A stretch of 64,000 bases of DNA from Hyalangium ruber (lineage in GTDB: Bacteria > Myxococcota > Myxococcia > Myxococcales > Myxococcaceae). Below the pieces are notes generated by a model. That model worked only from the letters and a program-made list of their open reading frames with translations. It had not been told where the DNA came from and made no database searches. Position numbers and translations under genes: made by a program. Below are positions 9,334 to 17,964 of the stretch, one piece after another; position 1 is the stretch's first letter, and each line of letters opens with the position of its first letter. The stretch covers positions 682,001-746,000 of the forward strand of contig NZ_JAXIVS010000002.1 in the NCBI RefSeq assembly GCF_034259325.1, given 5' to 3'.

Positions 9334-10500
9334 GTGCGTGCTCCGTCTCTTCGCCTCAAGGTGCTCGAGTCCATCACCGATGTACCCGCCGCCGCGTGGG
9401 ATGCGCTGATCAGCCCGGTCGCGCCCCCCTTCGTGCGCCACGCCTGGCTGTCGGCCATGGAGGAGAGCGGCAGCGCTCAGGAGGAGACCGGCTGGGCGCC
9501 CCACCACCTCACGCTCTGGCGCGGCGACACGCTGGTGGCCGCCTCACCGGCCTACCGCAAGTTCCACAGCATGGGGGAGTACATCTATGACTTCTCCTGG
9601 GCGCAGGCCGCCTCGCGCATGGGCGTGCCGTACTACCCCAAGCTCCTGCTCGGCGCACCCCTGTCCCCCGCCACCGCGCCGCGCTTCCTGGTGGCCGAGG
9701 GCGAGGACGTGGGCGAGGCGCGCAAGGCCCTGCTGAAGGCCGCGCTGGAGAGCGCCCGCGAGGCGGACTGCTCCTCGGTCCACGTGCTCTACCCCACGAA
9801 CGAGGAGGCGGACTTCCTGGAGGGCCAGGGCCTGGCGCGGCGGATGACGCTCCAGTTCCATTGGAAGAACCCGGGCTACCGCACCTACGACGACTACCTG
9901 GGGCGCTTCTCCTCCAAGCGCCGCCACCAACTGAGGCGCGAGCGCGGCGCAGCGGCGGAGCAGGGCATCACCCTGCGCACGGTGCCGGGCACGGAGTTCG
10001 GGCGCGAGCATGCGAAGCGGGCCCACGACTTCTATGCCGCCACCTGCGAGCGCTACTCCTGGGGCCAGGTGCAGCTCACCCCGGACTTCTTCGCCCGCGT
10101 CTTCCGCGCCATGCCCGAGTCCATGCAGTTGGTGGAGGCGGTGCGCGACGGCAAGGTGGTGGCCGGCGCCTTCAACGTGGTGTCGCCAGAGCGGCTCTAC
10201 GGGCGCTACTGGGGCTGCTTCGAGGAGCACCCCTTCCTGCACTTCAACGTGTGCCTCTACCACTCGGTGGAGGAGTGCATCCGCGCCGGCCGCAAGGTGT
10301 TCGAGCCCGGCGCGGGCGGTGAGCACAAGGTGGCTCGCGGCTTCGAGCCCACCGCGGTCCACAGCGCGCACCACATCTTCGATGCGAAGTTGGATAAAGC
10401 CATCCGCGACTTCCTGCGCCGGGAGAACGCGCACCTGGCCCCCGCCGTGGCGGAGGCCGAACAGCTCGCGGGCCTGAAGCCCTGGCCGCTGGAGGGCTAG
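9334..10500 (+). CDS. FemAB/GNAT-like acyltransferase (DUF482, PF04339 type)
   Basis: A 388-residue protein with the DUF482 pattern: PPFVRHAWLSAMEESGSA, HHLTLWRGDTLVAASPAYRK, GEYIYDFSWA, and later RFSSKRRHQLRRERG, YSWGQVQLTPDFF, LYGRYWGCFEEHPFLHFNVC and FEPGAGGEHKVARGFEP. These proteins share the double GNAT fold of Fem transferases and are often annotated as peptidoglycan-related acyltransferases; the substrate is unknown. Starts with GTG. No signal peptide. It overlaps the convergent lipoprotein gene by a few bases at the stop codons. Confidence 0.85.
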   Translation: MRAPSLRLKVLESITDVPAAAWDALISPVAPPFVRHAWLSAMEESGSAQEETGWAPHHLTLWRGDTLVAASPAYRKFHSMGEYIYDFSWAQAASRMGVPYYPKLLLGAPLSPATAPRFLVAEGEDVGEARKALLKAALESAREADCSSVHVLYPTNEEADFLEGQGLARRMTLQFHWKNPGYRTYDDYLGRFSSKRRHQLRRERGAAAEQGITLRTVPGTEFGREHAKRAHDFYAATCERYSWGQVQLTPDFFARVFRAMPESMQLVEAVRDGKVVAGAFNVVSPERLYGRYWGCFEEHPFLHFNVCLYHSVEECIRAGRKVFEPGAGGEHKVARGFEPTAVHSAHHIFDAKLDKAIRDFLRRENAHLAPAVAEAEQLAGLKPWPLEG

Positions 10501-11018
10501 TAGTTCACCGTGAGGTTGGGCAGCAGCAGCCGCTCCTGCTCGGCCACGGGCAGCAGCGACTGGCCCACGTCCAGCTGCACCACCGCGCGGCCGCGCTTCG
10601 AGAGCGAGTCCACCGGAGCGCTGAAGCGCAGCGGCGCCACCCGCGTGTCGAGCGCCCCGGCGCGCAGCCCCTGCTCCCAGCCGCCGAAGTCATCGAAGGT
10701 GAGCGCCACCTGCACCTGCTCCACGCCCTCAGGCACGGTGAAGGTGCCGAGCAGGTGCGCGTGGTCCTTCGCGGTCAGGTCCACCGTGCGCGCCACCAGG
10801 CGCACCGGCAGTCGCGCGCCCCCGGCGGTGACGTCCATCGAGGCGATGGGCACCAGCACGGCGCCATAGCCCTCGGCGTTGTCCCCGCGCAGGCGCAGCT
10901 CGAAGGTGCGGCCCTGCACGGCCTCAGGCGAGGCGTCCGTCTCCGGCGGCAGCGAGTCCCCACAGGCGGACAGGGCCAGCGCGGCGGCACCCAGGGCGGT
11001 CAGCATCAGCTTCTTCAT
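10497..11018 (-). CDS. Lipoprotein of unknown function
   Basis: A 173-residue precursor with a textbook lipoprotein signal (MKKLMLTALGAAALALSAC; Cys19). The mature part is a beta-rich domain (FELRLRGDNAEGYGAVLVPIASMDV, LTFDDFGGW) ending in NLTVNY, similar in texture to DUF4382-type domains; I would not assign that name. ATG 11018 has AGGAGAACAC upstream. It is 37 bases downstream of the secreted-protein gene at 11056 on the same strand, so the two are likely cotranscribed. Confidence 0.8.
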   Translation of the reverse strand: MKKLMLTALGAAALALSACGDSLPPETDASPEAVQGRTFELRLRGDNAEGYGAVLVPIASMDVTAGGARLPVRLVARTVDLTAKDHAHLLGTFTVPEGVEQVQVALTFDDFGGWEQGLRAGALDTRVAPLRFSAPVDSLSKRGRAVVQLDVGQSLLPVAEQERLLLPNLTVNY

Positions 11019-11055
11019 GGTGTGTTCTCCTGGAATCGGGTGGAAGGCGAGCGGC

Positions 11056-12003
11056 TCACTCGCAGCTCTGAGCGCTGGGCTGGGTGTAGTCGTGGGCGAT
11101 GCTCTGGGCGTGCTGCGGCGTGGCGGGCCCCGGGTCGAAGAAGCTCGGCAGCGGCAGGCTCTTGCCCGAGTCATTGAAGGCCTCGAGCGCGGTCTTCAGC
11201 GCCTCCATGCGCTGGCAGCGCGTGCCCGAGAGCGCCTGGTGCGTGCTCTCCATCAGGTCGGGATCCAACGGCGCGGCGCCAAAGAGCCAGAAGTTGCAGT
11301 GCGCGACGAGGTACTGGCGCGCCAGCAGGAAGCGCGCCCTGTCGAGCGCGCTGCGCGGCTCGTTGTTCCTGTGCTGGGCGGGGCTGCCCCACAGCACCCC
11401 GAGCGCCTCCTGCAGGGTGGTGGCCGGACCCACGCTCCCCAGGTCCACGGGGCCCACGTCCAGGCACTGCTGGAGCGCCACCTCGTGGTTCTTGTAGAAG
11501 CCCGCGTCGCGCGTCATCTGCGCCTCCGGGCAGGTGTTGGTGACGGTGCAGTCCTCGGGCGGCGGAGGCGGCGGCGCCAGGCAGACGACGCGCGTGCTGC
11601 ACTGGTCCTCGCCCAGCGGCCACACCACCTGGAAGTTCGTGTCGAAGGCGTTGTCGGCCAGGCCGTCCTCGGCCGCCAGCGCCTTGCACTCCTCATAGGA
11701 GTTCACCGGCAGGGCGAACTTCATCTCCACCCAGCCGCCCACCGGCACCGTCAGGGGCACCGGGTAGCGGAAGCTCCAGCCGTGCTGGGCCAGCACCGGG
11801 TCCTCCGCCACGGTGGCGATGGAGCTGTGCGCGGGGTGGGTGTTGATGAGGCGGTAGTTGAAGAAGAGCGTCGTCGGGTACTCGCTGACCTCAGCCACCT
11901 GCCGGTCATTGACCGTCTTCTCGCACTCGAACTGGTGTGCGCCGGCGCTGCTGCCCACTCCCAACGCCGCGGCGACGACCACGGCCCTCCAACCCCTGTG
12001 CAT
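11056..12003 (-). CDS. Secreted hypothetical protein with poly-Pro linker
   Basis: A 315-residue precursor with signal peptide (MHRGWRAVVVAAALGVGSSAGA). An N-terminal beta domain (residues about 25-150; YPTTLFFNYRLINTHP, GWVEMKFALPV) is joined by a run of six prolines to a helical C-terminal domain with NTCPEAQMTRDAGFYKNHE and RFLLARQYLVAHCNFWLFG. The FYKNHE element recalls C-terminal domains of other secreted myxobacterial proteins. Eight or so cysteines suggest disulfides and an extracytoplasmic site. Upstream of and co-directional with the lipoprotein gene. Function not recognised. Confidence 0.75.
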   Translation of the reverse strand: MHRGWRAVVVAAALGVGSSAGAHQFECEKTVNDRQVAEVSEYPTTLFFNYRLINTHPAHSSIATVAEDPVLAQHGWSFRYPVPLTVPVGGWVEMKFALPVNSYEECKALAAEDGLADNAFDTNFQVVWPLGEDQCSTRVVCLAPPPPPPEDCTVTNTCPEAQMTRDAGFYKNHEVALQQCLDVGPVDLGSVGPATTLQEALGVLWGSPAQHRNNEPRSALDRARFLLARQYLVAHCNFWLFGAAPLDPDLMESTHQALSGTRCQRMEALKTALEAFNDSGKSLPLPSFFDPGPATPQHAQSIAHDYTQPSAQSCE

Positions 12004-12271
12004 AGGCTTCCCCCGTGTGGCGAAGATTCGTTCCGGACTCGTCCCCAGGTCCGTCCCTCTGTGGGGCTCTTCACGTCCCGTACCGACACCCGAAAACCCC
12101 GAGTTGTCCGCGAGACGCCACACGGCGGGTCCTCTGCTGGACACCCAGGGCTGGGGGAAGCCCTCGGTGGGAAGCCCGGCCTCCCAGGGTGTGTAAACAG
12201 TTGCCCACCTTGGGTACGCCCAGTGCGTTCTTGTAGTTGTGAAACCGGGCAGGACCTTTAGAGTCGGTCCC

Positions 12272-12958
12272 ATGAAAGTGCCCGAGACGGATGAGGACTT
12301 CGTCCAGTGGTACGAGGACTGCTGGGCCGACCGTGACGAGGTGGAGTACCCGAAGCTCTTCGGGGCAATCAGTGAGGAGGTCTACACGCTGGAACAGACG
12401 GGCGCGCTGCAGGCGTGGCTCGAGAGTGACCTGGCGCAGGTGCAGGAGCTGGATCCGAACTGGGATCCGATGGGTGTTCGGGTGGCGCCGCCCAGTGAGC
12501 AGTTCCCCTATTGGTCGTACGTGACGAGTGGCCTGTCCAACCCGTTCACGGTGGCGCCGGGCGCGGAGGTAGATGAGAACGCGCCCAGCGGCATCGGCTA
12601 CGAGATGGTCATCCACACGCCCGAGGAGGCGCAGTGGCCGGTGCTCCGGCTGCTGGACATGATGGCCTACAACCTGGTGTGCCTGCGGGCTTTCGCGATG
12701 GGGCACCGCTACCCGGTGGAGGGCTCGCTCACGGGCGGCGAGTCGAAGCTCAACGGCTTCGTCTTCGTGAGGGACCCGTCGCGGCCGGCGGAGTTCACCC
12801 TGCCCTCGGGCAAGGTGCAGTTGCTCACGCTGGTGGGGGCGACGCGCAACGAGATGGCCTTCAGCCGCTCCAATGGCATGGAAAAGCTGATGGCCAAAAT
12901 CGTCGAGGCGGGCTCCGGCTACATCACCCACCCGGACCGCGAAGAGGTGAAGCTGTAG
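12272..12958 (+). CDS. Suppressor of fused (SUFU) domain protein
   Basis: A 228-residue soluble protein. The middle and C-terminal parts follow the bacterial SUFU domain: FPYWSYVTSGLSNPF, YEMVIHTPEEAQWPVLRLLDMMAYNL, then LTLVGATRNEMAF near the C-terminus. In bacteria SUFU proteins are often linked to polymorphic toxin immunity, but no toxin gene is adjacent here. ATG 12272 is preferred over a GTG at 12239. A strong hairpin lies just after the stop codon. Confidence 0.8.
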   Translation: MKVPETDEDFVQWYEDCWADRDEVEYPKLFGAISEEVYTLEQTGALQAWLESDLAQVQELDPNWDPMGVRVAPPSEQFPYWSYVTSGLSNPFTVAPGAEVDENAPSGIGYEMVIHTPEEAQWPVLRLLDMMAYNLVCLRAFAMGHRYPVEGSLTGGESKLNGFVFVRDPSRPAEFTLPSGKVQLLTLVGATRNEMAFSRSNGMEKLMAKIVEAGSGYITHPDREEVKL

Positions 12959-12969
12959 CCGGCAGGCAT

Positions 12970-12997
12970 GGGTGAGGGGCGCTCGAACCCCTCACCC
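12970..12997. terminator. Bidirectional stem-loop terminator
   Basis: A perfect 10-base inverted repeat (GGGTGAGGGG at 12970-12979, CCCCTCACCC at 12988-12997) with an 8-base loop lies between the convergent SUFU and BNR-repeat genes. Only two T residues follow on the plus strand, so it is not a classical U-tract terminator. Confidence 0.65.
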
Positions 12998-13007
12998 GTT
13001 CCCGCGC

Positions 13008-13928
13008 TCAGGCCAGGCGGCCGAAGACCCGGCCGCGCATGTCCGCGCCCAGGCCGTGGCGGCTCGCGATGTCCACGTGCGCGCCCACGTCCAGCTTCTG
13101 CGTGGACCAGCTCTTGCCGCCGTCCTCGCTCACGTGGACCGCCGGCTCCACGCCCTTGCTCGGATCCGCGTTGCGCGTGAGCACTCGCAGCGTGGGGCCT
13201 TCCACCGCCAGTCGCAGCGGATCCCTGCCCGAGGGCAGCGGCGACAGCCAGCGCACCTCTCCGCCGCGCCGCTCGCCCACCTTCGGCTGGTTGCCTTCAG
13301 CGGCCAGCACGTACGCGCCGTCCACGTCCACCAGCTTCGCGGTGCCCTGCGCCTCACGGCTCCAGGAGGTGCCCCCGTCGTTCGACAGCAGCAGGCCCTT
13401 GCCCAACAGCGCCACGCCGCGCTCGGTGCGCCGCAGCCGCTCGGAGTGCGGGTTGCGCTCGCCGTCCAGCGTCGGCTCCGTCCAGTTCGCTCCACCATCG
13501 GTGGTGCGCCCCAGGAAGTACGCGCCGAGCACCCAGATCTCATCGGCGCTCACCGCCAGCACCTGCGCGGCGCTCGGCGCCGGCACCAGGCCCCGGAGGT
13601 TCCACTGCGTGCCACCGTCCGTGGACACCAGCAGGTGATAGTCCGAGCCCGAGCCCGAGGCCTTCAGCGTCGCGCCCAGCGCCACGCACAGCGAGCCGTG
13701 GCAGTCCAGCGCCTGCACCCAGCCCAGGCCCTCGTAGACGCGCTCCAGCCCCTTGGCGGTGGCCCGGTGCAATTGCGCACGCCGGCCCCGCATCCGCTCG
13801 GGAAGAGTCCCCGCCGTGGGCTCCGTACGCGTGCCCACCAGCCCGAACCCCTCACGGCTGACGGACACGGCCCCTACCTGGAGCCCTTCCGCCAGCTCAC
13901 CCAGCTTCTCCCAGTCTTTCTCCGCCAC
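13008..13928 (-). CDS. BNR-repeat beta-propeller protein
   Basis: A 306-residue protein with four Asp-box (BNR) repeats of the form S-x-D-G-G-x-x-W: VSTDGGTQWN, RTTDGGANWTE, LSNDGGTSWS and VSEDGGKSWS. Such repeats mark sialidase or photosystem-assembly-like propellers. There is no signal peptide and no catalytic sialidase residue that I can recognise, so it is more likely a binding scaffold. It starts 50 bases after the stop of the gene at 13979 on the same strand and may share its transcript. Confidence 0.75.
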   Translation of the reverse strand: MAEKDWEKLGELAEGLQVGAVSVSREGFGLVGTRTEPTAGTLPERMRGRRAQLHRATAKGLERVYEGLGWVQALDCHGSLCVALGATLKASGSGSDYHLLVSTDGGTQWNLRGLVPAPSAAQVLAVSADEIWVLGAYFLGRTTDGGANWTEPTLDGERNPHSERLRRTERGVALLGKGLLLSNDGGTSWSREAQGTAKLVDVDGAYVLAAEGNQPKVGERRGGEVRWLSPLPSGRDPLRLAVEGPTLRVLTRNADPSKGVEPAVHVSEDGGKSWSTQKLDVGAHVDIASRHGLGADMRGRVFGRLA

Positions 13929-13978
13929 GTGTCATCCTCTCCCTAGCGCGAGTCGCGGCCGGAAGGATGCCAGCGTGC

Positions 13979-14773
13979 TCACTGCCAGGGAAGGCGCACG
14001 CTCGGCAGCGGCAGCCGCGGGAACTGCGGCAGCTCGATCTTCGGCAGCTTGAAGTTCTTGCGCAGCTCGTCGATCGCCCGGCCCAGCTCCTTCACCGTCT
14101 CACCACCGATGCGGGCCAGATCCTCCGGCTTCAGCCGGCCAATCACGTCGACGATCTGCCGCACGCCGTCCTTGCCCAGCAAGTCCCTGAGCTCCGGCGT
14201 GGTGGCGATCTTCACCAGATCCTGCGCGGGCAGGTTGAACAGGCCCGACTTCACGTACGCATCCGCGTGCGTGTCATAGGCGAACTTCTTGAAGGCCTCC
14301 GGGTCGCGCTCCAGCTGCGCGAAGGCCACGGGGTCCTCGGCCCGCTTCGACTCGATGGCATCCTGCAGCGCCTGCAGCGTGCGGTCGCGCCACGCCTGGC
14401 CCGCGGGCGTCAGGTCCTTGGGGCCCAGGCTGGAGAACTTCTCCAGGTACTTCTGGCCGTAGTTCAGGTAGTAGTCCGGCGGCTTCATGCCCGGGTTGCG
14501 GCGCACGAAGTCGTCATAGCGCTGACGGTAGTAGTCGCTGGCCGGGGTGCGAACCTCGGCGGGCAGGTTGCGCGCCGCCGCCGGGCCGGAGCTACGCGCC
14601 GTGGCGCTCGCCGCGCCAGCGCGCGGGGTGGACTCGAAACCGTCCGAACTCACTCGATTCGTCTGCCGCGTCTCGGAGCCGCGCGCGGGCGTCTCCTTGG
14701 ATGTCGCAGGCTTGTTCGTCTCAACTTCAGCCTGCTTGGGACGGTACGGCCCACCGTTTCCATTGACGCGCAT
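13979..14773 (-). CDS. Hypothetical protein divergent from an S8 protease
   Basis: A 264-residue protein without signal peptide. The first 75 residues are low-complexity (Pro, Ser, Ala, Arg); the rest is helical, with YYRQRYDDFVRRNPGMKPPDYYLNYGQKYLEKF and GRLKPEDLARIGGETVKELGRAIDELRKNF, ending in a Pro/Leu tail. ATG 14773 has GAGGAG seven bases upstream, so the start is secure. It is divergent from the subtilisin-like gene at 14952 with a 178-base shared upstream region. No family recognised. Confidence 0.75.
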   Translation of the reverse strand: MRVNGNGGPYRPKQAEVETNKPATSKETPARGSETRQTNRVSSDGFESTPRAGAASATARSSGPAAARNLPAEVRTPASDYYRQRYDDFVRRNPGMKPPDYYLNYGQKYLEKFSSLGPKDLTPAGQAWRDRTLQALQDAIESKRAEDPVAFAQLERDPEAFKKFAYDTHADAYVKSGLFNLPAQDLVKIATTPELRDLLGKDGVRQIVDVIGRLKPEDLARIGGETVKELGRAIDELRKNFKLPKIELPQFPRLPLPSVRLPWQ

Positions 14774-14951
14774 GACGGAACTCCTCGATGTGGTTCGGCC
14801 CATCCGCGAAAGCATGGGCGGTTGATCCTCGAAACCATTGTCGCACCACCCGGGGAGAAGTTTCCTGCGATCGGCCCGGAAAAGTTTCTCGACTGTCCGG
14901 ACGCAACTCCTCGAACCCTTATCCGACAATGTATTCAAGGAGCTTTTCGCC

Positions 14952-16247
14952 ATGACCACGATCCGCGACGCCATCAAGACCGTTACCGCCGACAAGAAGG
15001 TTACCGCCGACGAGTGGAAGAACGTCCTCAAGCCGGCCGCGGACAAGGCCCCCAAGGAGGCGAGCGCCGACGCCCGTGAAATCGCGAAGTTGTGGGCCAG
15101 CGATGCCTTCGAGGTGGACAGCACGGCGCGCCGCGGCATGCGGGATTTCCTGTCTTCTCGCGGTTACGAGGTGCCAGCGGCCAAGCCGGCGGGCGCCAAG
15201 CCGGCGGAGCTCGAGCAGGCGATCATCTCCAGCAACGTGACGGAGGCGGACGCGGCCTTCCAGTCGCTGGCGGCGGCGGCGGGGCGTGACAAGGCGGAGC
15301 AGACCATCGCGGTGCTCGACAGCGGCTTCGACATCAACCACGAGGGCCTGGACACCAAGCTGTGGACGAACCCGGGGGAGATCGCCGGGGACGACAAGGA
15401 CAACGACGGCAACGGCAAGGTGGATGACATCCACGGCTGGGACTTCTCGACGAACGATGCGGACGTGAACAGCAGCGAGTCGCAGGGCCACGCCACGCAC
15501 GTGACGGGCATCGCCACGGGCGGCACGGACAACGTGAACTCCATCTCCCTGCGGGTGTTCTCGCCGTTCGACTCGAAGAAGGTGGCCGAGGCCATCGACT
15601 ACGCGGCGGCCAACGGCGCGCGGGTGATGAACATGAGCTTCCGCGTGGGCACCGAGGCCGACGTGAAGGCCATCACCGACGCGATGAAGCGGCACCCCGA
15701 GGTGCTCTTCGTGAAGAGCGCGGGCAACGACGGGCGCGACATCGACACCTACGACGCGGACGCGTACCTGCCCTTCCGCGAGCTGCCGAACATGGCGGTG
15801 GTGTCGGCAGCGGACCCCAACGGACAGAAGGCGGACTACTCGAACTACGGCGCGCCGTACGCCACGCACGCCACGCGCGGCACGGACGTGGTCTCCTCGG
15901 TGCCGGGCGGTGGCTACCAGCCGATGAGCGGCACCTCCATGGCGGCCCCGGGCATGACGAACGTGGCGGCGAAGATGCTCATTCTGGACCCGGGCCTGAA
16001 GCCGACGGACCTGAAGCAGATGCTGGCGCAGACCACGGATCGCTCGGACGCGTGGAAGGATGCGACGGCCTCGGGCGGCCTGATCAACGCGCAGCGGGCG
16101 TACGAGCTGGCGGCGCTCACGGGCCTGATGCGCAACGGGGTGCCGGCGGACGCGGCGGCCGCGCAGCTCAAGCTGAGCACGGCCTCGAAGGACGCGCTGC
16201 TGCCCCTGGCCCAGGAGTACGTGAAGCCGGCGGTCGCGGGTCGGTAG
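14952..16247 (+). CDS. S8 subtilisin-like serine protease without signal peptide
   Basis: A 431-residue protein. An N-terminal helical domain (TTIRDAIKTVTADKKVTADEW, residues 1-70) precedes the S8 domain with Asp123 in AVLDSGFDINH, His180 in SQGHATHVTG, Asn259 in SAGNDG and Ser329 in SGTSMAAPG. The first 70 residues lack any hydrophobic export signal, unlike the lipid-anchored protease at 3851-5764. ATG 14952 is supported by AAGGAG nine bases upstream. The second half after Ser329 ends with an Ala-rich helical extension. It may be cytoplasmic or use a leaderless export route. Confidence 0.9.
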   Translation: MTTIRDAIKTVTADKKVTADEWKNVLKPAADKAPKEASADAREIAKLWASDAFEVDSTARRGMRDFLSSRGYEVPAAKPAGAKPAELEQAIISSNVTEADAAFQSLAAAAGRDKAEQTIAVLDSGFDINHEGLDTKLWTNPGEIAGDDKDNDGNGKVDDIHGWDFSTNDADVNSSESQGHATHVTGIATGGTDNVNSISLRVFSPFDSKKVAEAIDYAAANGARVMNMSFRVGTEADVKAITDAMKRHPEVLFVKSAGNDGRDIDTYDADAYLPFRELPNMAVVSAADPNGQKADYSNYGAPYATHATRGTDVVSSVPGGGYQPMSGTSMAAPGMTNVAAKMLILDPGLKPTDLKQMLAQTTDRSDAWKDATASGGLINAQRAYELAALTGLMRNGVPADAAAAQLKLSTASKDALLPLAQEYVKPAVAGR

Positions 16248-16274
16248 CCCCTCCTTTATATGTCAGAGGGCTCG

Positions 16275-16334
16275 GCTCTCCTTCGCGATGGCAGCGGGCG
16301 GCATGACGCCGCCCGAGCCTGCACGAAGGAGAGC
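16275..16334 (+). promoter_or_regulatory. Nested hairpins enclosing the ribosome binding site of the next gene
   Basis: An 11-base perfect outer stem (GCTCTCCTTCG at 16275-16285, CGAAGGAGAGC at 16324-16334) encloses an 8-base inner stem (CGGGCGGC 16295-16302, GCCGCCCG 16308-16315). The AAGGAG ribosome binding site (16326-16331) of the gene starting at 16339 lies in the outer 3' arm and would be hidden when folded. It could also act as a transcription attenuator after the protease gene. Confidence 0.6.
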
Positions 16335-16338
16335 GACC

Positions 16339-16602
16339 ATGCTGCGCAAGACGGCGAAGCTGTTGGTGGGAGCGGTGCTGCTGGTGGGGGCGCCTGCCCT
16401 CGCCGGTGACCAGTACCACGTCTACAAGACCGGGCGGGGCGAGTGTGAGATCGACACGCGCGACCACGAGAAGATGAAGAGCGCTCGTGGCAGCGATACC
16501 AAGTGTCTCGAGCACGATGACTACCGCATGGACGCCGAGAAGATCCGCAAGGAGAAGGTGAAGGCGGGCGCGTGCAAGTGCCCGAGCGGCAATAACTGCT
16601 GA
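16339..16602 (+). CDS. Small secreted protein of unknown function
   Basis: An 87-residue precursor with a clear signal peptide (MLRKTAKLLVGAVLLVGAPALAG) and a mature part of about 64 residues rich in charge: YHVYKTGRGECEIDTRDHEKM, then KCLEHDDYRMDAEKI and a Cys-containing tail KVKAGACKCPSGNNC. Five cysteines are in the mature part. The ATG at 16339 follows AAGGAG at eight bases; an in-frame ATG at 16288 would sit in the upstream hairpin and place the signal internally. No family recognised. Confidence 0.8.
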   Translation: MLRKTAKLLVGAVLLVGAPALAGDQYHVYKTGRGECEIDTRDHEKMKSARGSDTKCLEHDDYRMDAEKIRKEKVKAGACKCPSGNNC

Positions 16603-16674
16603 CCGCTCCACGCCCCCGCTCCCTGTCAGACCCCACGTATAGATATCCCGCACTCAACGTCAAAGCGGGATAAT

Positions 16675-17964
16675 TTGAATTACCAGGGTGTGACAGGGTT
16701 GCGCGGGGCGGCACCGCGTCTGGCGATGGCGGCGGCCTTCATGACCGCCTTGCTGGACTTGCTGGGCGCCTCTCTGGTGCTGCCCATCCTGGCTCCGCTG
16801 CTGCTGCGCGAGTCGGGGGGGATGTTCGCACCCGGCACTCCCGAGACGACCCGCGCGTGGGTGCTGGGGCTCCTGATGGGGGCCTTTCCGCTGGCGCAGT
16901 TCCTGGGCGCTCCCATGATGGGAGCGCTCTCGGACCGGACCGGACGGCGGCGGGTGCTGCGCGTGACGGTGCTGGTGGCGACCCTGGGCTACGTGCTCTG
17001 CGGGCTGGCGGTGCGCTGGGGCAACGTGCCGCTCCTGCTCGGCGGGCGGCTCGTCGCGGGCCTCATGGGCGGCAACATCGCCATCGTCCAGGCGCTCGTC
17101 GCGGACCTCAGCGCTCCCGAGGAGCGGGCACGGCACTTCGGGTTGATCAGCGCCGCGGGCGGCCTTGGCTTCATCATCGGGCCCGTGCTGGGAGGGTGGC
17201 TGGCGGATGCCTCCCTCGGGCCGTGGTTCGACTTCGCCATGCCCTTCTGGGGCGCGGCGGCGCTGATGGCGCTCAACCTCGCCCTGGTGTGGTTCGGCGT
17301 GCCGGAGACGCTGACGCGGCCGGAAGGCTCGGTGGCCCGGGGGCTCGGCGCCACGCTGTCCGGGCTTCGGGGCTCGCTGTCCTCGCCCCGGGTCCGCGCG
17401 CTGCTCGCGGTGGTGGGGGTGATGACGCTGGGCTGGCCCATCTACGTGCAGTTCTTTCCCGTCTACCTCATCCAGCGCTTCGGAGCGGACCCTCGGCAGA
17501 TCGGCCAGCTCTTCGCCTACGTCGGCGTGTGGATGGTGCTCACGCAGCTGGTGATTCTGCGCTGGGCGAGCCGCCGCTGGACCAGCCGCGCCCTGTTCCC
17601 GTGGTGCCTGCTGGGCCTGGCGCTCATCTACCCGCTGCTGCTGTGGCCCCAGCGCATGGAGTTGCTGCTGCTGCTGCTGCCCTTCCAGGTGGTGTTCGAG
17701 GGGCTGGCGTGGCCGAGCGCCATCGCCCTGGCCTCGCAGGCGGCGGGCACCTCGGCTCAGGGGCGAGTGCTGGGCGCCATGGCCAGCGTGCGCTCCCTGG
17801 GCATGGCGGTGGCTCCCGTGGTGTCGGGCTTCATCGTCCGCTTCCACCCGGCGCTGCCCACGCTGTTCGCCAGCGCGGTGATGTTCCTGGCCTTCCTGGG
17901 AGCCGTCCGGGTGCTGGGCGCGACGGCGGAGACACGCATGACGGAAGGAAGGGACGAAGCATGA
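16675..17964 (+). CDS. MFS transporter (drug/metabolite exporter type)
   Basis: About 429 residues with 12 predicted membrane segments. MFS signatures are clear: GAPMMGALSDRTGRRRVLR between TM2 and TM3, GGRLVAGLMGGNIAI, and motif-C-like ISAAGGLGFIIGPVLGGWLAD in TM5, typical of exporters of the TetA/Bcr class. The start is uncertain: TTG 16675 gives the full frame, with GTG 16690 and ATG 16726 as alternatives. The stop overlaps the next gene by ATGA, placing this transporter first in a four-gene coupled operon (Dcd, Dcd-like, GT4). Substrate unknown. Confidence 0.88.
   Translation: MNYQGVTGLRGAAPRLAMAAAFMTALLDLLGASLVLPILAPLLLRESGGMFAPGTPETTRAWVLGLLMGAFPLAQFLGAPMMGALSDRTGRRRVLRVTVLVATLGYVLCGLAVRWGNVPLLLGGRLVAGLMGGNIAIVQALVADLSAPEERARHFGLISAAGGLGFIIGPVLGGWLADASLGPWFDFAMPFWGAAALMALNLALVWFGVPETLTRPEGSVARGLGATLSGLRGSLSSPRVRALLAVVGVMTLGWPIYVQFFPVYLIQRFGADPRQIGQLFAYVGVWMVLTQLVILRWASRRWTSRALFPWCLLGLALIYPLLLWPQRMELLLLLLPFQVVFEGLAWPSAIALASQAAGTSAQGRVLGAMASVRSLGMAVAPVVSGFIVRFHPALPTLFASAVMFLAFLGAVRVLGATAETRMTEGRDEA

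Noticed and set aside
12272-12958. SUFU-domain gene as immunity for an adjacent polymorphic toxin
   Set aside because: Neither neighbour encodes a toxin-like domain; the Sit-like genes are about 9 kb away.
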